The position numbers were made by a program, and so were the translations under genes. From positions 33,170,387-33,234,386 of the forward strand of contig CM019218.1 of NCBI GenBank assembly GCA_009741485.1: a stretch of 64,000 nucleotides of DNA, read 5' to 3'. Source of the DNA: Malurus cyaneus samueli. Lineage: Eukaryota > Chordata > Aves > Passeriformes > Maluridae. How positions within the stretch are numbered: the first letter of the stretch is position 1; each line of letters opens with the position of its first letter. Shown one piece after another: positions 46,255 through 58,859 of the stretch. The notes below the pieces were generated by a model, which ran no database searches, was not told the DNA's origin, and worked only from the letters and a program-made list of their open reading frames with translations.

Positions 46255-46527
46255 CTTTGGATAAAACACAGAGCCAGTTGCAATACTGTATTCCCAGAAG
46301 ATACTGTGTCTTGCCTCCAAATATACTGAAGTGTTATGATACTTAGCATTGCTTTTACACTGCACAGAGAAAAAGCAGAACCTAGCATCAGTATACTTTG
46401 TTTTAATAACTCTAAGATTTGGCAAGCAACATCATCAGTTATTTTCACTTCCAGGAGCTTCCGCGTTCAAGAATTTCTCCTGAACTTTCTTCAGATGAAT
46501 ATAAACTGTACATCACCTCCTTTAATG
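46255..46527 (-). pseudogene. nested gene, exon-like segment Y with frameshift
   Basis: Reads ALKEVMYSLYSSEESSGEIL in one frame, then after an apparent one-base loss near 46455 continues as EVKITDDVACQILELLKQSI and on to VLQLALCFIQ in another. Donor CCAAAG|GTAAGG. An internal acceptor (TTCTCTGTGCAG, AG at about 46360) could instead start a shorter intact exon of 105 bases in the same final frame. Confidence 0.55.
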
Positions 46528-48477
46528 CTGTAAGTATTTTCAGATTTCAAGAATTTTTCATATTGCAAGACTTCCTCTTCTGCATCTAAAAAGAATGCCA
46601 AATTACATGCACGTATATCCAGTGGGCACACATGCAGTATTTTCTGGACTGAAAAATACAGGAAAGTAACCAGGGCACCTTACTGAGAGAAGCTAGAGTT
46701 AGCATTTTTAACTAAAAACCTCTCCAGCATATCTGCACGAGCATGTTAAAGAAAATCACAAACACATATAAAACTCCGTATGGGCTACATTTAGGCAAAG
46801 AATGCTGAAGGACTTCCTGAAGTATACAACAGGACTACAGAGGAGTCTCTGACTGCACCAAAGATTCTATTCTGAAATGATGAAGTCCTTTCAAAGCAGA
46901 GATATCTGAGCACTGCAGGGCACAGACGCTCAGAGCCAGTCACCAGGCTGTTACCAGTCCAGACCACCCATCAGCAGATTTTACTCAACCAGAGTAAAAA
47001 TCAGAATCATTGAGACATCCCTATCGAGTGCAACCGTCTTGTCACCATTTATCATAAGCCTGAAGAGTTTACTCTAAAACCTTAACTAAAGTTAAAGATT
47101 ATTTGATTTAGGGGACAAATTAAAAACACTCAATGGTAACCATTTAAAGTGAAATATCTCAGCCTCTCTTTAAAACTTGTTGCCTGTAAATTTAATAACT
47201 ATCCACCATTATTCCATTTCTCCAAATATTCTCTTAACTAGGCATATGTATATTTGCATGGTTTCACATATCAAGTTCATGACCTCACACACTGTAGTAA
47301 CCTTAAACTTTACTCTTTGGCTCACTTGTTGAGGGCTGTGCTGTCCTGTGCTTTGTTTAGTCTATTTGTTATGCCACCTATACTGGCATGATAAGCAAGT
47401 TTAAACTGTGCACATTCTTCCTTTTCCTTGAGATCATTTGCAGACATTTCTCTCTGCAGAAGGCTGCAGAAATGAGTCAGGAAATTACCTTCTCATCAAA
47501 CTTCAGATAAATTAAGCACGCTGAGAATAATAAGTTGTAGCCTCAGTTGCAGACAATCTTTTATTCCACCATCTTAGCTTCTAAATTCCTCTAGTCCAGG
47601 GTTTCTTCATGTAAAATAAAATGTTCCTGAGTTCTAGCTAATGTATATTCTCAGCTTTAACTGCAACAATACTGTCACAATTCCTCCCAGGGAATCTGTC
47701 AAATCAGGGTGATGACAATCATTTCTCACTAAGTCCTCCTGCTGCCAGCAACTGAAATTACGATTCTCCTCTGTAAGCAGCTCAATCACTTTTCATGATG
47801 ATGATGATGAATAGATTACAAGAAAATCATTACATTTAAGACAAATGCAGCAAGCTACCCCATGTCCTTCTGAAACAGAGCAATCAAACCTTTCTTCTCC
47901 AATTTACTCATTATTAAGGTCAAACCCATTTATGAAACACGTTAAGAATTATAATACACATTTTACTAATGAGAAACAGTAACTAACTTTTAAGATTACA
48001 CAACAAGCAAGGTCAAAAATTAAGCAATATATAATATACTAGTTACCAGTTCCCCTTCAAACCTACTAGAAAACATGAGTTTAATTAAATCTACCTGTGA
48101 AAGACAAAAATTGGGTGTGCTATTTACACATGTGCAGAAAGGGCAAAAATTTTAATTCCTTAAGTGCAGTGGGTCAGAGGAGGCTCAGTAGGGTAGGTTT
48201 TGTTTCTGGCTTCTGTGGTTTGCATTTTTGAAAATGACTGCAGACTTACAGGGCATCACAAATAAGAAACTTGTTCCAACTAGCAGAATTCTGCCTCTGT
48301 AAAACCACCAGCACCATTAGCAACAATCCTGAGTAAGAATAGAGGCAAGGATGAAAACATGAGACAGTTTTTGTGTTTTGTAAAAGATTTGAAAAGCTTA
48401 CTGCACATAGCCTATACTTGATCTACATATGAAAACAGCTTCAAGCACTCCTTCCAAAGCCTCTCCAGCACACTCAC

Positions 48478-48644
48478 TGTATCACATTTTCTTCCAGACA
48501 GTTAGCTACATCAAAATTCCTGCAGATTGTTTGCAACCTCCCACTCACCACCTTCAGACACCTTGAACAGGAAGGATAACAGCACAGCACAGAAAATAAA
48601 CCATGTTTGTAAATTCTATACCGCAAAGCACAGCAATCTGTGTC
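48478..48644 (-). pseudogene. nested gene, exon-like segment U
   Basis: Follows a very strong acceptor (TTTTCCCCTTCCTTTCCTCAG). Reads DTDCCALRYRIYKHGLFSVL and on to FDVANCLEENVI, with a possible donor GTGAGT. Just beyond, shifted by one base, VSVLERLWKECLKLFSYVDQ continues in a protein-like way to a TAG, so the true exon may be longer and frameshifted. Confidence 0.55.
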
Positions 48645-51116
48645 CTGAGGAAAGGAAGGGGAAAACTCAAAGCAATTACAAAACACAGCAGTGTGCAAGA
48701 AAGCCAAAAACATAAATGAAAGACAATGGTTTTATGTTCCTGTCACCTTATCCCAAGTGATATGGCATTTCCCAGACATCTAGAATGCCTGTCTCTATAG
48801 CAAAAGGTGTATTTTCCAGGATTCTGGCACTACAGAAGAGTGACAACTGAAGCCCAAAAGAAACAAGCAAAACTAACCAACTGAACCGTCCAAAGTTTAA
48901 AAGAAGCCCACTACAAAAGAATGTAAGCAGGTATCAATCATCTCCCCCAACACTTCCAAATAAGAAACTAATCTAGGGAATTTATCAGATCAAAGTACTA
49001 GAATCAATAAAGCCTATGAAATGGGGAAGGCTTACTTAACATTGCATAGAAAAAAAAACCGAAATCCTACAGCAGGCCTGTAATAAAGACAAAGAGATGA
49101 AAGGAAGGCTGCTTCACAGACAGACAGAAAGACAACAAAAAGGAAAACACAGCATCCAGGAAGTTTGACAACTTCCACTGTTTCCTGAAGGTACCTGCCT
49201 GGGGCTAGCAAACACATACCTAAATAAGTAGTATGCATGGCAGACGTTTATGACCAAGCCAAATTTTCATGTGATTAGCCCATTTCTACTGTAGAGAAAG
49301 ACTGAAGCTATGACTGACTACAAGAGCGCCTCTGCCCTGAGGACACTGAGGGCAGCACTGTTAAAATTACTTCGCTGCCACTTTCACTTTCCCATTTTCA
49401 GAGGCTGGGAATTAATAAAGCTTTATTAAACCACTGTACCAACTAGTGACTCAAAAGTGAAACCCATCAGCTCTGTAAGGTGAAACTGGGAGAAAATGGT
49501 CATGCTGTGAAGAACAATATGCCAGCAAAATCAGGTACCTTATATTGCACCACTAGGTGCCACAAACTACTGCTCCAATGTAGACTATGCCTGACATGCA
49601 GCACTAGAGCTCAATTACCCACAGCAAGCAAAATAACATAAAATATAGAACTACCATATTGTTTGGAGAAAATATACATATCCAAATAGAAACATAACTA
49701 CACTTTATGAAGTAATCAATCCAAGGAGAAGTACAAAATCTACTTCAAGAAGGTATCTTGGTTTGTAGTAAAGGATGCAATAAAGATGAGACAGTGAAAA
49801 TGCGTCCTACAGACATTATTTATTAGGCACATTTCTGTTCCAATTGTATTTGAATTCACCAAGCATGCATTCTGATTCTATTTGGACCTGCTATTTACAT
49901 CCACGGATGTGGTTTTATTTCTCCCTATCATCACAATTTTTCCACACTCCCTCTAAACACACAGATCCATCCTAGTATGCAGATGTTACAGTGAAGAGTT
50001 TTGGTGTTTTGAATTACAGCATCCAAAGCGTCACAGGTGTACCTCAAAGAGAAGTTTTCAGATAACAGTTCTCTGAGAGAAGAGTCATATACTGTTGATG
50101 AACACTCAAAAAAACCTTATTTTTTGGGTTGTTTTCCTCAATTCAAGCTGTAAACTCAGTATAAGCATTGGAGGGCTGCTTTCCAAAACACACCTAGGAT
50201 TTTCCATAGAGTTTTGTTATAATGGATAAGGAAGACACACAAAGCTGTTACAAAGAAAATGCCCATTAAGTGCTGATTACTCTTGTCCTTGTAACAAATA
50301 AGCCACACAAAACCTGGCTTACACAAACAGCTCCACCAGAAGAAAATCAGCAAGGATGAGGAAGAAAAACTACTAAAATTTTAAAACTTAGCAGATAATT
50401 AAACAAATAACAAAAGGAAAAAAAAAAGCCACAGTCTGATTTTTTTAAAGGAACTGACAATGTTGTTTCTACGAGCTATTGAACGGATATGTAAGATCTT
50501 CAATTTCATTTTTTTCAAGCAAAACTTTGAGAAACATTTCCTAAACAATTGAAATTTTGCACAATGCTCATCTCATGAAAACAAATGATTCATGATTTGC
50601 ACAGATTTGTCTTTTGTCTTGCACTACAAGAAAGGCAGCTCCATAAACCAGACTCTTGTAAGCACATACACAGGAAAGCTCCTATTTACAACACGGCTTT
50701 GCAACACAGACCAGGCTGTTCCTTTAATAAAATAGGTACATGGTACATTTCTTATATTGGTTAATGTTTATAAACTGTACTGAAGTTAAATATTTATTGT
50801 TATAATCTGTCATGATAAACACTGATCTGAAGAGGCTTGGACAGCCTTAGAGTGCAGAATGAACACAGTAATTACAGAGTATGAAATGCTGCTTTCAGGC
50901 TTTGTAAAGTTACATGAACTTTACTTTTTCCCACGGGAAATGGGTTAACAATTCTCATTGTAAGCCCTTAGACAGTTATTTTAAGCTTTTTTGTTTGGAG
51001 CTGTCTGGGAAGGTAGTTGCTAGCAACAGAGAGACGAACATGCTGGAATCACAGCAGGCTCCAAAGTCAGAACTGCAAAGAGCAGGCCAAAAGCTTTTCC
51101 CTGCCCTCACATTCAC

Positions 51117-51414
51117 ATAGCTGACATGACCACAACATGTTCTTCACTCCAAATGTCTCTCCTGCCACACACCAGCTGCAAAATTGTATGGACAATACAG
51201 AGACACACCAAATCTCTCTGCACTTCAGCCCTGAGAAGAAAACACATCTGAATGCACTGAGCTGCAACAGGAAAGATTGCTACAGGTTCAGTTGTTCCCA
51301 TCTCAACCTCTTCATCACTCCAGCACGAAAGCAGGCTTGCACAGATGTCCAATGGACAGAACAACAAAGTCTGAGTGTTTTACAGATTCTTTGAGGCTTG
51401 CAAGAGGTAATGGG
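51117..51414 (-). pseudogene. nested gene, exon-like segment V with stop
   Basis: 298 bases after a strong acceptor (CTTCTCTTATTTGTAG). Reads AHYLLQASKNL, TAA, then 84 open codons including ICASLLSCWSDEEVEMGTTE, PVAIFPVAAQCIQMCFLL and CGRRDIWSEEHVV. Donor GTGAAT, or GTGAGG six bases further, which would add a second stop. Confidence 0.6.
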
Positions 51415-51571
51415 CTACAAATAAGAGAAGAGAATGGTCAAAGTTCATAGAAACAATGAAACTTTCCAATCTCAGAGGTTTCTTCATGAGAAATACAAAT
51501 GTAGTCAATATGCCAGCCTTGGCTCTTGGCAGAGACATTCTTAAGACCATCAAGCAGGCATCATCACTCAC

Positions 51572-51647
51572 CTGAGTCTGGGTGGACAATAGCTGAGACT
51601 AATTTAAAGGCAGCACCCTGGAGATATGGGATCAGCTTCCAGTTCTG
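51572..51647 (-). pseudogene. nested gene, exon-like segment W
   Basis: 76 bases, open throughout: QNWKLIPYLQGAAFKL and VSAIVHPDS. Acceptor CTGTAG, donor GTGAGT. Phase 0 start and one trailing base, matching both neighbours. Confidence 0.6.
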
Positions 51648-52183
51648 CTACAGACATGGATCTTAAGCAAGACACTTCAAATTGGTTCATAAAATGAGAT
51701 AGTACTTGAAACCCAATACATTGATATTAATGAAGTATTTTGGGGTCATAAAAGTAGTATTATCTTTAACAGAAGCCACTAACAGCCTAGATGGGGATTC
51801 TTCCACAAGAAACTTAGAAGTCTAATTTCAGACATGATGCAATCAGGGTAGTGGTAACCAAAGAAGAGGGAGTAAGCAAAAAAATGAAGGAAAAAGGTCA
51901 CACAATGACATAGTCCTTCTTTTGTCACATGCCTGCCGCCTGTATCTCACTTGACCCAGAAATATCTTTGTTTATCAGCGGTTATCTAAGCTGAAGCAGT
52001 GCTGACCTTGGTTTGCCCACATCCACACACTTGCAGTGAACAGATGACAGTATTGACTGAACGCAGTCAGTCTTTAACAGCACTGACAGGGCTTTAGTTC
52101 AGATTTCTAAAATTATGTCTTTTAAGAATTCCTGCAGTCACTGTTGACTATAAAAGGGTCTCTTTACTGTGCTGGTCTGTTAC

Positions 52184-52275
52184 AAGGTAGAGCAAGCTTT
52201 TGGCTATGACTGGGGCTGTCAGGCATTACAACAATGCAGCTAAGCAAATGCACACTAATACTGGGAGCAGGAGCA
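52184..52275 (-). pseudogene. nested gene, exon-like segment T with stop
   Basis: 92 bases after a strong acceptor (CCATGTCTTTCAG). Reads LLLPVLVCICLAALL, then TAA, then CLTAPVIAKSLLYL. One C-to-T change from CAA (Gln) would explain the stop. Donor GTAACA is moderate. Confidence 0.55.
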
Positions 52276-52428
52276 CTGAAAGACATGGGCAAGCAGGATC
52301 ATCACGCGGTGGAAAACAGCAAGGTTTTAAGAATCCAGGGGCTCAAAGAGCATTCTGATTTTTTAATCTTTAACTAAAGAATCAAAGCACTCTCCAGGCC
52401 TCCGGAATCAGAGTTGCCCGCCAGTTAC

Positions 52429-52584
52429 CTGCCAGACACCTGCCTGATCCTTCTTTTAGCCACAGGGATTTCAGTGGAGGAAGGAAAGAGCAGATGGTTG
52501 GCACCAATACTGGATCAAATACAAAGCTCTTCCATTTCTGTAGTGGCTTATTTGTATCCTTACTAGCATTACAAAGCACTTCCA
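52429..52584 (-). pseudogene. nested gene, exon-like segment S
   Basis: 156 bases, 51 whole codons with two leading bases and one trailing base. Includes VEVLCNASKDTNKPLQKW and LPPLKSLWLKEGSG. Acceptor CCCCATAG, donor GTAACT. Joins segment T to give a Val codon. Confidence 0.55.
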
Positions 52585-53373
52585 CTATGGGGCATAAGTG
52601 ACATCAGCCTCTTATGTACTCAAAGTCAGAAACTCCCTAAAGATTCAGCTCAACAAGCCTACCTGAAACTAAACATACCACTCATTCTGAATTTTATAAC
52701 TAGAAAGAAAAGAAGTCATTCAATAACAGCATGAGGAAAAGAGTCCTCTTTTAAGAACCCTTAGAAAGCAATTCTAAACTGAGCAAAAGACTCAGCCATT
52801 ACCAAAACATAAAATTAAGGTTGCAATTATTAAGTTCAATACTGCATGAAAAACCAAAGTTTATGCATTAAACCACCTGGACATGGAATTCTGTAAGTCT
52901 TAAGCAGATCAGAAGTATCCTGCGCTTAAATAGCTCACTCTGTGAGTCCTGGAATATAAATACATTTTAATTGAGATCATAATATTTTGGTTCAATAATA
53001 CCACATTACATTTTGAACAGCTGTATTTGCTCAAGATACAAACTATGTAATTACTATTAACAGGAAGGACAAGTCTTTGCAAATTGTGAAAAAAAACCCA
53101 AAATAGGACATGAATAATTGGAAGGTAAGAAACTTACTGGAAAAGCTGATAAGATCATCTGCACTAAACAAACACTTCACCATCTACAAAAGAAATCATG
53201 AAACATTAAGGAAAAAATAAATTCCCTCACATAATGCAGTTTTTACGTTGGAATGAAGGGCTAATGAACTAATCATGTCTTCAGCTATATGGATTCCATT
53301 ATCCTGATCCTCTCGCACCAAAGAAATTCTGAGACTGATGCTTCTTTACAATTCATAATACATCTAGTCATCT

Positions 53374-53505
53374 AGTTCAAGGCCAGTTTGGATGGGGCTC
53401 TGAGCAGCCTGGTCTAGCACAAGGTGTCCCAGCCCTTGCCGGGCAGGTGGAATGAGATGATCTTTAAGGTCCCTTACAAAGAAAACCATTCTGTGATTCT
53501 GTGAT
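53374..53505 (+). mobile_element. CR1 3'-end fragment
   Basis: Contains GGCCAGTTTGGATGGGGCTC, AGCAGCCTGGTCTAG and the tail CCATTCTGTGATTCTGTGAT, the standard CR1 3' terminus, in plus orientation inside the large MIDEAS intron. Confidence 0.93.
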
Positions 53506-56500
53506 AATGGATTCTAAAGGGTTTTTTTCACACCAGCTAGATAGCATTCTCTTATTTCAAGTAGGTTATTAGTTCAGGTTATGTCCCACAGCATTTGATG
53601 ACACTACTATTTTCAACAAATCTCCAAACAGTAAGAATGAATATCCAATCTCTCCTCAGCAGGCTGACATTCATTACACAGTTCTCCATTTGAAAAACTT
53701 GTTACATCACAGACAAATTTCTCTTGGGGAAAGTATTTGAAAGAACTTGTTCACGAACAAACATCATGTTGTCGGAATATTCACCATTTACGTAATACTT
53801 TGCAACAGCTAAAGCAATGTATTAACACCAATTCATTCAACTTCCTTGATCAACATCATGTGTCATGTGCAATATTCTGTATTTGTAACAAGTAAACAAA
53901 GACAAACAAAACAGCCTGTTTTGCACTAAAAAGCAAAACGATAGCCAACATGAGATTATTCTTCTGTATCTCCTTGATCTGTTTTGTCCACAGACAGCAT
54001 TTGCAAGCTCTCAGATAAAGCACCTTCCTTTTGAACAGTTATATCAAATTTCAGAAACCAGTAAAGAACACTACTTTTCAAGTACACTGTAAAACTCTCC
54101 CCATCCTGATGTAAATGTTAAGGCTTTTTTGATATAAAAGTCAGATCTTCTAAAGCACATGAAAGATCACCTGTAGAAAAGCTGTAACATTAACATACAT
54201 GTGTTAGTGTCATACTAGAAATCTCTAACTGATACTCCACAGATGCAGCGTTCTAATAACGCCTTTGCTAAGTCCACGAGCTCTGCCCAGAACCGCAGGC
54301 TCTTCCTGCTAAGGGGAAAGGCTCTTCCACTTGCATAATCTGTACTGCTTGGGGTTTTGGACTTCCTTTTTTAAAGAACACGACACTAAGCCAGGTGTAC
54401 TCCTCTTACTGTCCATGGCTTCACTTCCTGCACTATAGTAAAGAAACTGAATTACAGCAATTTCTATTTTACATGGTTGCATCGCCTCATAATCAGAGTG
54501 TAACACCACTAAAAAGTCCATAAAAAGTATAGTCTTTATGCACTTACTCTGGCCACACCTCTTTAAGGGACTGAACTACTATTATTCCCTTTTTATTGAA
54601 GACAGGTAAGTCCGGAAGAGGGAGATTTTAAAATTACTTGCCTGAAGAGGTCTATGATAGAGGAGATAACCTAACACAGTGTCATGTTAGTGTCCTACTC
54701 TCTCAGTCATATTTAGTCTCTTACTCAGTTTGAAATCCCATCCTAAGGCTGGCTAAAGTGAACATGAAACCTCTCCAAAACTTTTCTTCCTATTTCAGCC
54801 CACCCACGAGACTGTATGCCATGCATAACAATAAATTCAAGATAAGCATATAGCAGTCAATGCAGGTTTATTGCGGATCTAAAAATATTGTGCTAGCTTT
54901 TATTAGAGTTGTCAGCTATAAGACATATGTGCACATACGCTAACCTTGGCTGTGGTGGTGTCCAGGGGACACAGAGCAATTCAGGATACTAGGCAGACCT
55001 ATTCAGATGTAATCATGACATTGTTACTAATTTTGCCTAGGTATGGCAATAGACATAACAATGCTGAAGAATCTCACCCAATTCCTTACAGACATGCAAT
55101 TACAAAATCGTATGAAGAAAAAGAGGGAAGGAATTTATTTATTTGTATCTAGAAGTACAAGTAGTACCTATAGTTTAATGTCGATACATGTTTTCATCTG
55201 TTTACACCACTTATGATCACCAAAAACATAAAAGCAGAATTAGGAGCCAAAGAATAAAAAAGAGGAAGCTCCTAAATCCTGTAATTCAGTGTGTCTAGCA
55301 ATTACCATGACACTTATATTCCTCCCATCTTTTCAACCACCTTCCCAACCACCACTCCAAGGGAAAAGAATTTTGTTCTTTTCCCACAACGGCAACATCT
55401 GAGATGCCACAAATAAGAAACAGCTTTCAGGCCCACAAGGAACGGATGCATCGGAACTCCATGTGTTCAGAGCTCACTCGTGCAGGGACAAGCTTCCACC
55501 CCTTGAACCCTCTCACAGAATCTTCTGTTTAACCCAGATGAGTTAAGAGCCACTTGTACTGATTTTCAGCAGGAAGACAGCTCAGATCACAGCAGCTGTT
55601 CTGCAGGAACAAGGATTCTTTCAGCAGCCTGTGGAAAGGGCTCTGCCACTGCCACTGCTCCCACTGCCCCTTCTGAGGGCCCCAGAAGTCAGGCAGCACC
55701 ATAGTCCTTAGCCACTGTTTTGACCTGCAGCAGCAAATGTCAGATTTTTGTCACTGAAGAGGTGAGAGGGGGAAGGGAGGGTCAGAACCATCACACATTT
55801 GGCGGTGAAATGTAACAAGATTTCACAGAAAAGAAATAAAATAGGGCCCAGAGTTTTTTAAATCTGCTAACGGTACAGATGAAATTGGAAGTCTCATTTT
55901 CCCCTTTACATAAAAAGACATGTATTTATCACAGATATTTACTAGGGAAAAAAAAACCAAACAAAAAACAACAACAGAACCAAGCCTTGAGGGCTATGCA
56001 TGAGGAATGCTGTCACAGTATTACTTAGAAAGAAAGAATAAGTACTATTTTGCACATAACTGATGACATTCACCTACTACAGCGGATTAAGTCATTAAAT
56101 CAACCCTCTTCCTAAGTCTTGCACCACTTGTATTTGTGGTTTTGTTCTCTCTGTGCCTTACTGGAAATCTTGAACATTGCACATAAGGTTCCCTTGCAGA
56201 GAAAACCTGACAAATCAGAGCCACAAAAGTACTGTCAGAGCCACAAAAATGAACAAAAAATCAGAAGAAAATTCCCACTCATTGCAATGTGCTCACCAGA
56301 CCATCAGCAAAAAAGTTCAGATAAAAGAATGGCTTCCACATGTGCACAGTTCCTGCAGGTAGCAAGCTAAGTTTGTACTACTGCAGACGTTTCTAAACTC
56401 AGCAGTTCTGCTTTAGCAAGATTTCCACACTCGTCAGCTCACCTTCTGCAAGACTTGTGACCCTGGAGCTGGCATAAAGCCTCACAGTAGCATCAGTGCA

Positions 56501-58859
56501 GAGACAGGGATTCCCCAGAGCAGCACTTTCAGGGGCCCAGGACTGAAGAATTCACACTTTCAATTTTAGACTGAGGTCAAGTATGATGGTTGGTTTCCAT
56601 TCCTGCTGAATTACGTGGAAAGCTAACACATGAGAAAAGGGCAAGATGCAAAAAAAAAAAAGAAGTTGTTTACCATTTTTGTTATAGCTCTCAGCTCCCT
56701 TCCTTGAAGAAACAAAGGTTTTCTAAAGCATTTAACTTGTTAATATATATCTTTAATGTGCAGATGTTTGCATGGGAAAGAGGAATGGACACTTTTTTTT
56801 ATACATGGAAAGAATGTTGCATGCCAAATTTTGCAATACCATTGGAAAAATTGCTTGTAGTTTCAAATATTGCAAATTGTTGAAAATAATTTGAAAAATT
56901 TCATATACAAAGCTCCCCTTAGCATTCAGTATACATTTAATTTAAAAGTTCAAGTTTTTGTCAGCAGCAGCGGGAAGAACCCCACCTGTCAGTTGCTCAG
57001 CTCCCGGTATCACTACACTAGCTCTCTAGTCAAATTTTAAAATAAGTATATCTGCAGCTCTAATATTAAAAAGGGAAATTGTCTACCACACTCCAACTTT
57101 TTTTCCGCTTTTTATGCCTTAAGTAGGTAAAATGACATTTCTGGCCGTCTTTGAAAAAATAGTTTAAAATAAAGTCCATAGCAGTAATTATGTTTTGCTT
57201 GCCTAGCTGCATCAGTAAAAATTTCCTCAGCTGAACATGGACACATTCTTTTTCTGCTCCTTTTGGAGAACTAATTCTTCAGCAACAAAATTCAACCCCT
57301 GTGTGTTTCTTGCTAATCTGTGTATTTACAACAGTCTCTACTTTTGAGAGTGACTTAGCTATTACTCTAAACTAGCCTAAGAGTATTTCCCACCATCATT
57401 CTGGGAAGGAATGAGGGGAGATGTACATTTGTAAATGGTTAACACTCTCTTAATAGCACACACATACACGCACAAAATGCAAGGAAAACAATTAACCTTC
57501 CACCTCCTGAGCTTTGGCTCCTATTCCCTAAAGTAGCTTCATGCAAAAAATCGACATGTGGAAAGAATAATCCATGGTGACCAACTTTGCTGAGGTTTGT
57601 GGAAAACTGGCCTGTGCAGCACAGCAAGCTCTTGCCAGAGATCTGCTGCTGCATGGACCGCAGCAAACGTGCACCACAAAAGAAGCACCATGTCCTTCCC
57701 AGGCATTATGGAAAACCTCAGTGTTTAAAACCATTGACCACCTCTTTCCTCCCACACTAAATTTCAACACCCCTTCTTTTTCTGTTTCTTTTTTCTTAAG
57801 AAAAGAATACAGACATACAATTACAAATCTACGCACTTTTAGTCACGTTTTACTCTTTAAGGCATGCAACTTCATCACATGGCCCCAAGGCCTTCTCTGG
57901 ATTACTGGCACCAGTTCTGTCAGGAGATAGCATCAATTTATTTTAAGACACACAGGCTGGTGTTTAAATCTACCAGTCTGCTTTCAGTTTGAAGCTGTTC
58001 TTTTAAAGCTAAATCCCACCCAGTAAAAAGTCCCTCTTCATTAACTATCTTACAATTTGAAAATCAGGTGATGGACAGTACTTCATTAAAGTATTAAAGA
58101 ACTCCCTCATTGATGAATTTAAAAAAACAGAATAAACCTGGAATGATCTTTAAGCAGAATGACTATTTTGCAATTGTAATTCCTTCCTGAAGCAGCAACT
58201 CTTGTAAGTACTATCTGCATATAATTTTAGCTCACCACTTTGCTCTATTATAAAATATTTTAGGATGTACATCTGTAATTAACCAATACATTCTGAATTT
58301 GCAATTCGTTTTAATATCTTATTTTTCTGTATTTTGTAGGTAGCAAAACACTGGTTTTCCCCTGACAGGAGTGCTGCGCTCCCTGCTCTCTGTGAGAATA
58401 CCTGTGGCACACAGACTTGTTACCCAGGCTGTAAAAGAACTGCTGTAAAAGAACTGCTCCCAGACACTTTTGTAGGCATCTGGGCACCAATGAATTTTAA
58501 TGTACATTTCTGCTGTAGCTCATGGCTGGTGTCTCCCTAGTTTCTCTAGTTTTTTCAACTCCCTGAGATGCTTATCTTATTCCCACTAGGCAGAAACAGT
58601 GCTCTCCAATCGCTGCCACAAGAAGCTGGTATAAGCATAAATTTCCATTTATAGATCTCTATTAAAAGGTTTTCTCTCTTGCTCAGGCAAACACTGGGCT
58701 CAGTATGATTGCAATCCATCTGTGCATATATCTGGTAGAAAAGTTATTTCCTCTTACAGGGGGTTATATTTATTTAGCTGCTCCAGTACAGCTGTTCAAA
58801 ATCCACTTGGAGTCTAAAAGCGCGCTTTTCTGATGTTGCCTTTCCCAATGAAATGCCTC

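Larger units (their letters stand above)
45113..54521 (-). pseudogene. decaying multi-exon gene nested in MIDEAS intron 1, family unknown
   Basis: Minus-strand exon-like segments with canonical splice sites, in transcript order: 52429-52584, 52184-52275, 51572-51647, 51117-51414, 48478-48644, 46255-46527 and 45113-45320. The first four splice in phase with one another, and so do the last two. Translations are helix-rich with regular Leu/Ile spacing, such as WKLIPYLQGAAFKLV, DLVCLCIVHTILQLV and ACQILELLKQSILML, resembling HEAT/ARM-type proteins; I do not recognise the family. Lesions: TAA at 52228-52226, TAA at 51382-51380, and apparent one-base losses near 46455 and 48476. A longer segment at 54224-54521 may be another exon, with TAG at 54311-54309. 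Because introns remain, it is not a retrocopy. Alternatives are a living gene with assembly errors, or wrong exon limits on my part. No start codon or promoter was found. Confidence 0.6.

Noticed and set aside
51137..51394. Plus-strand open frame of 85 codons
   Set aside because: It lies antisense to segment V, has no splice support and low-information composition.
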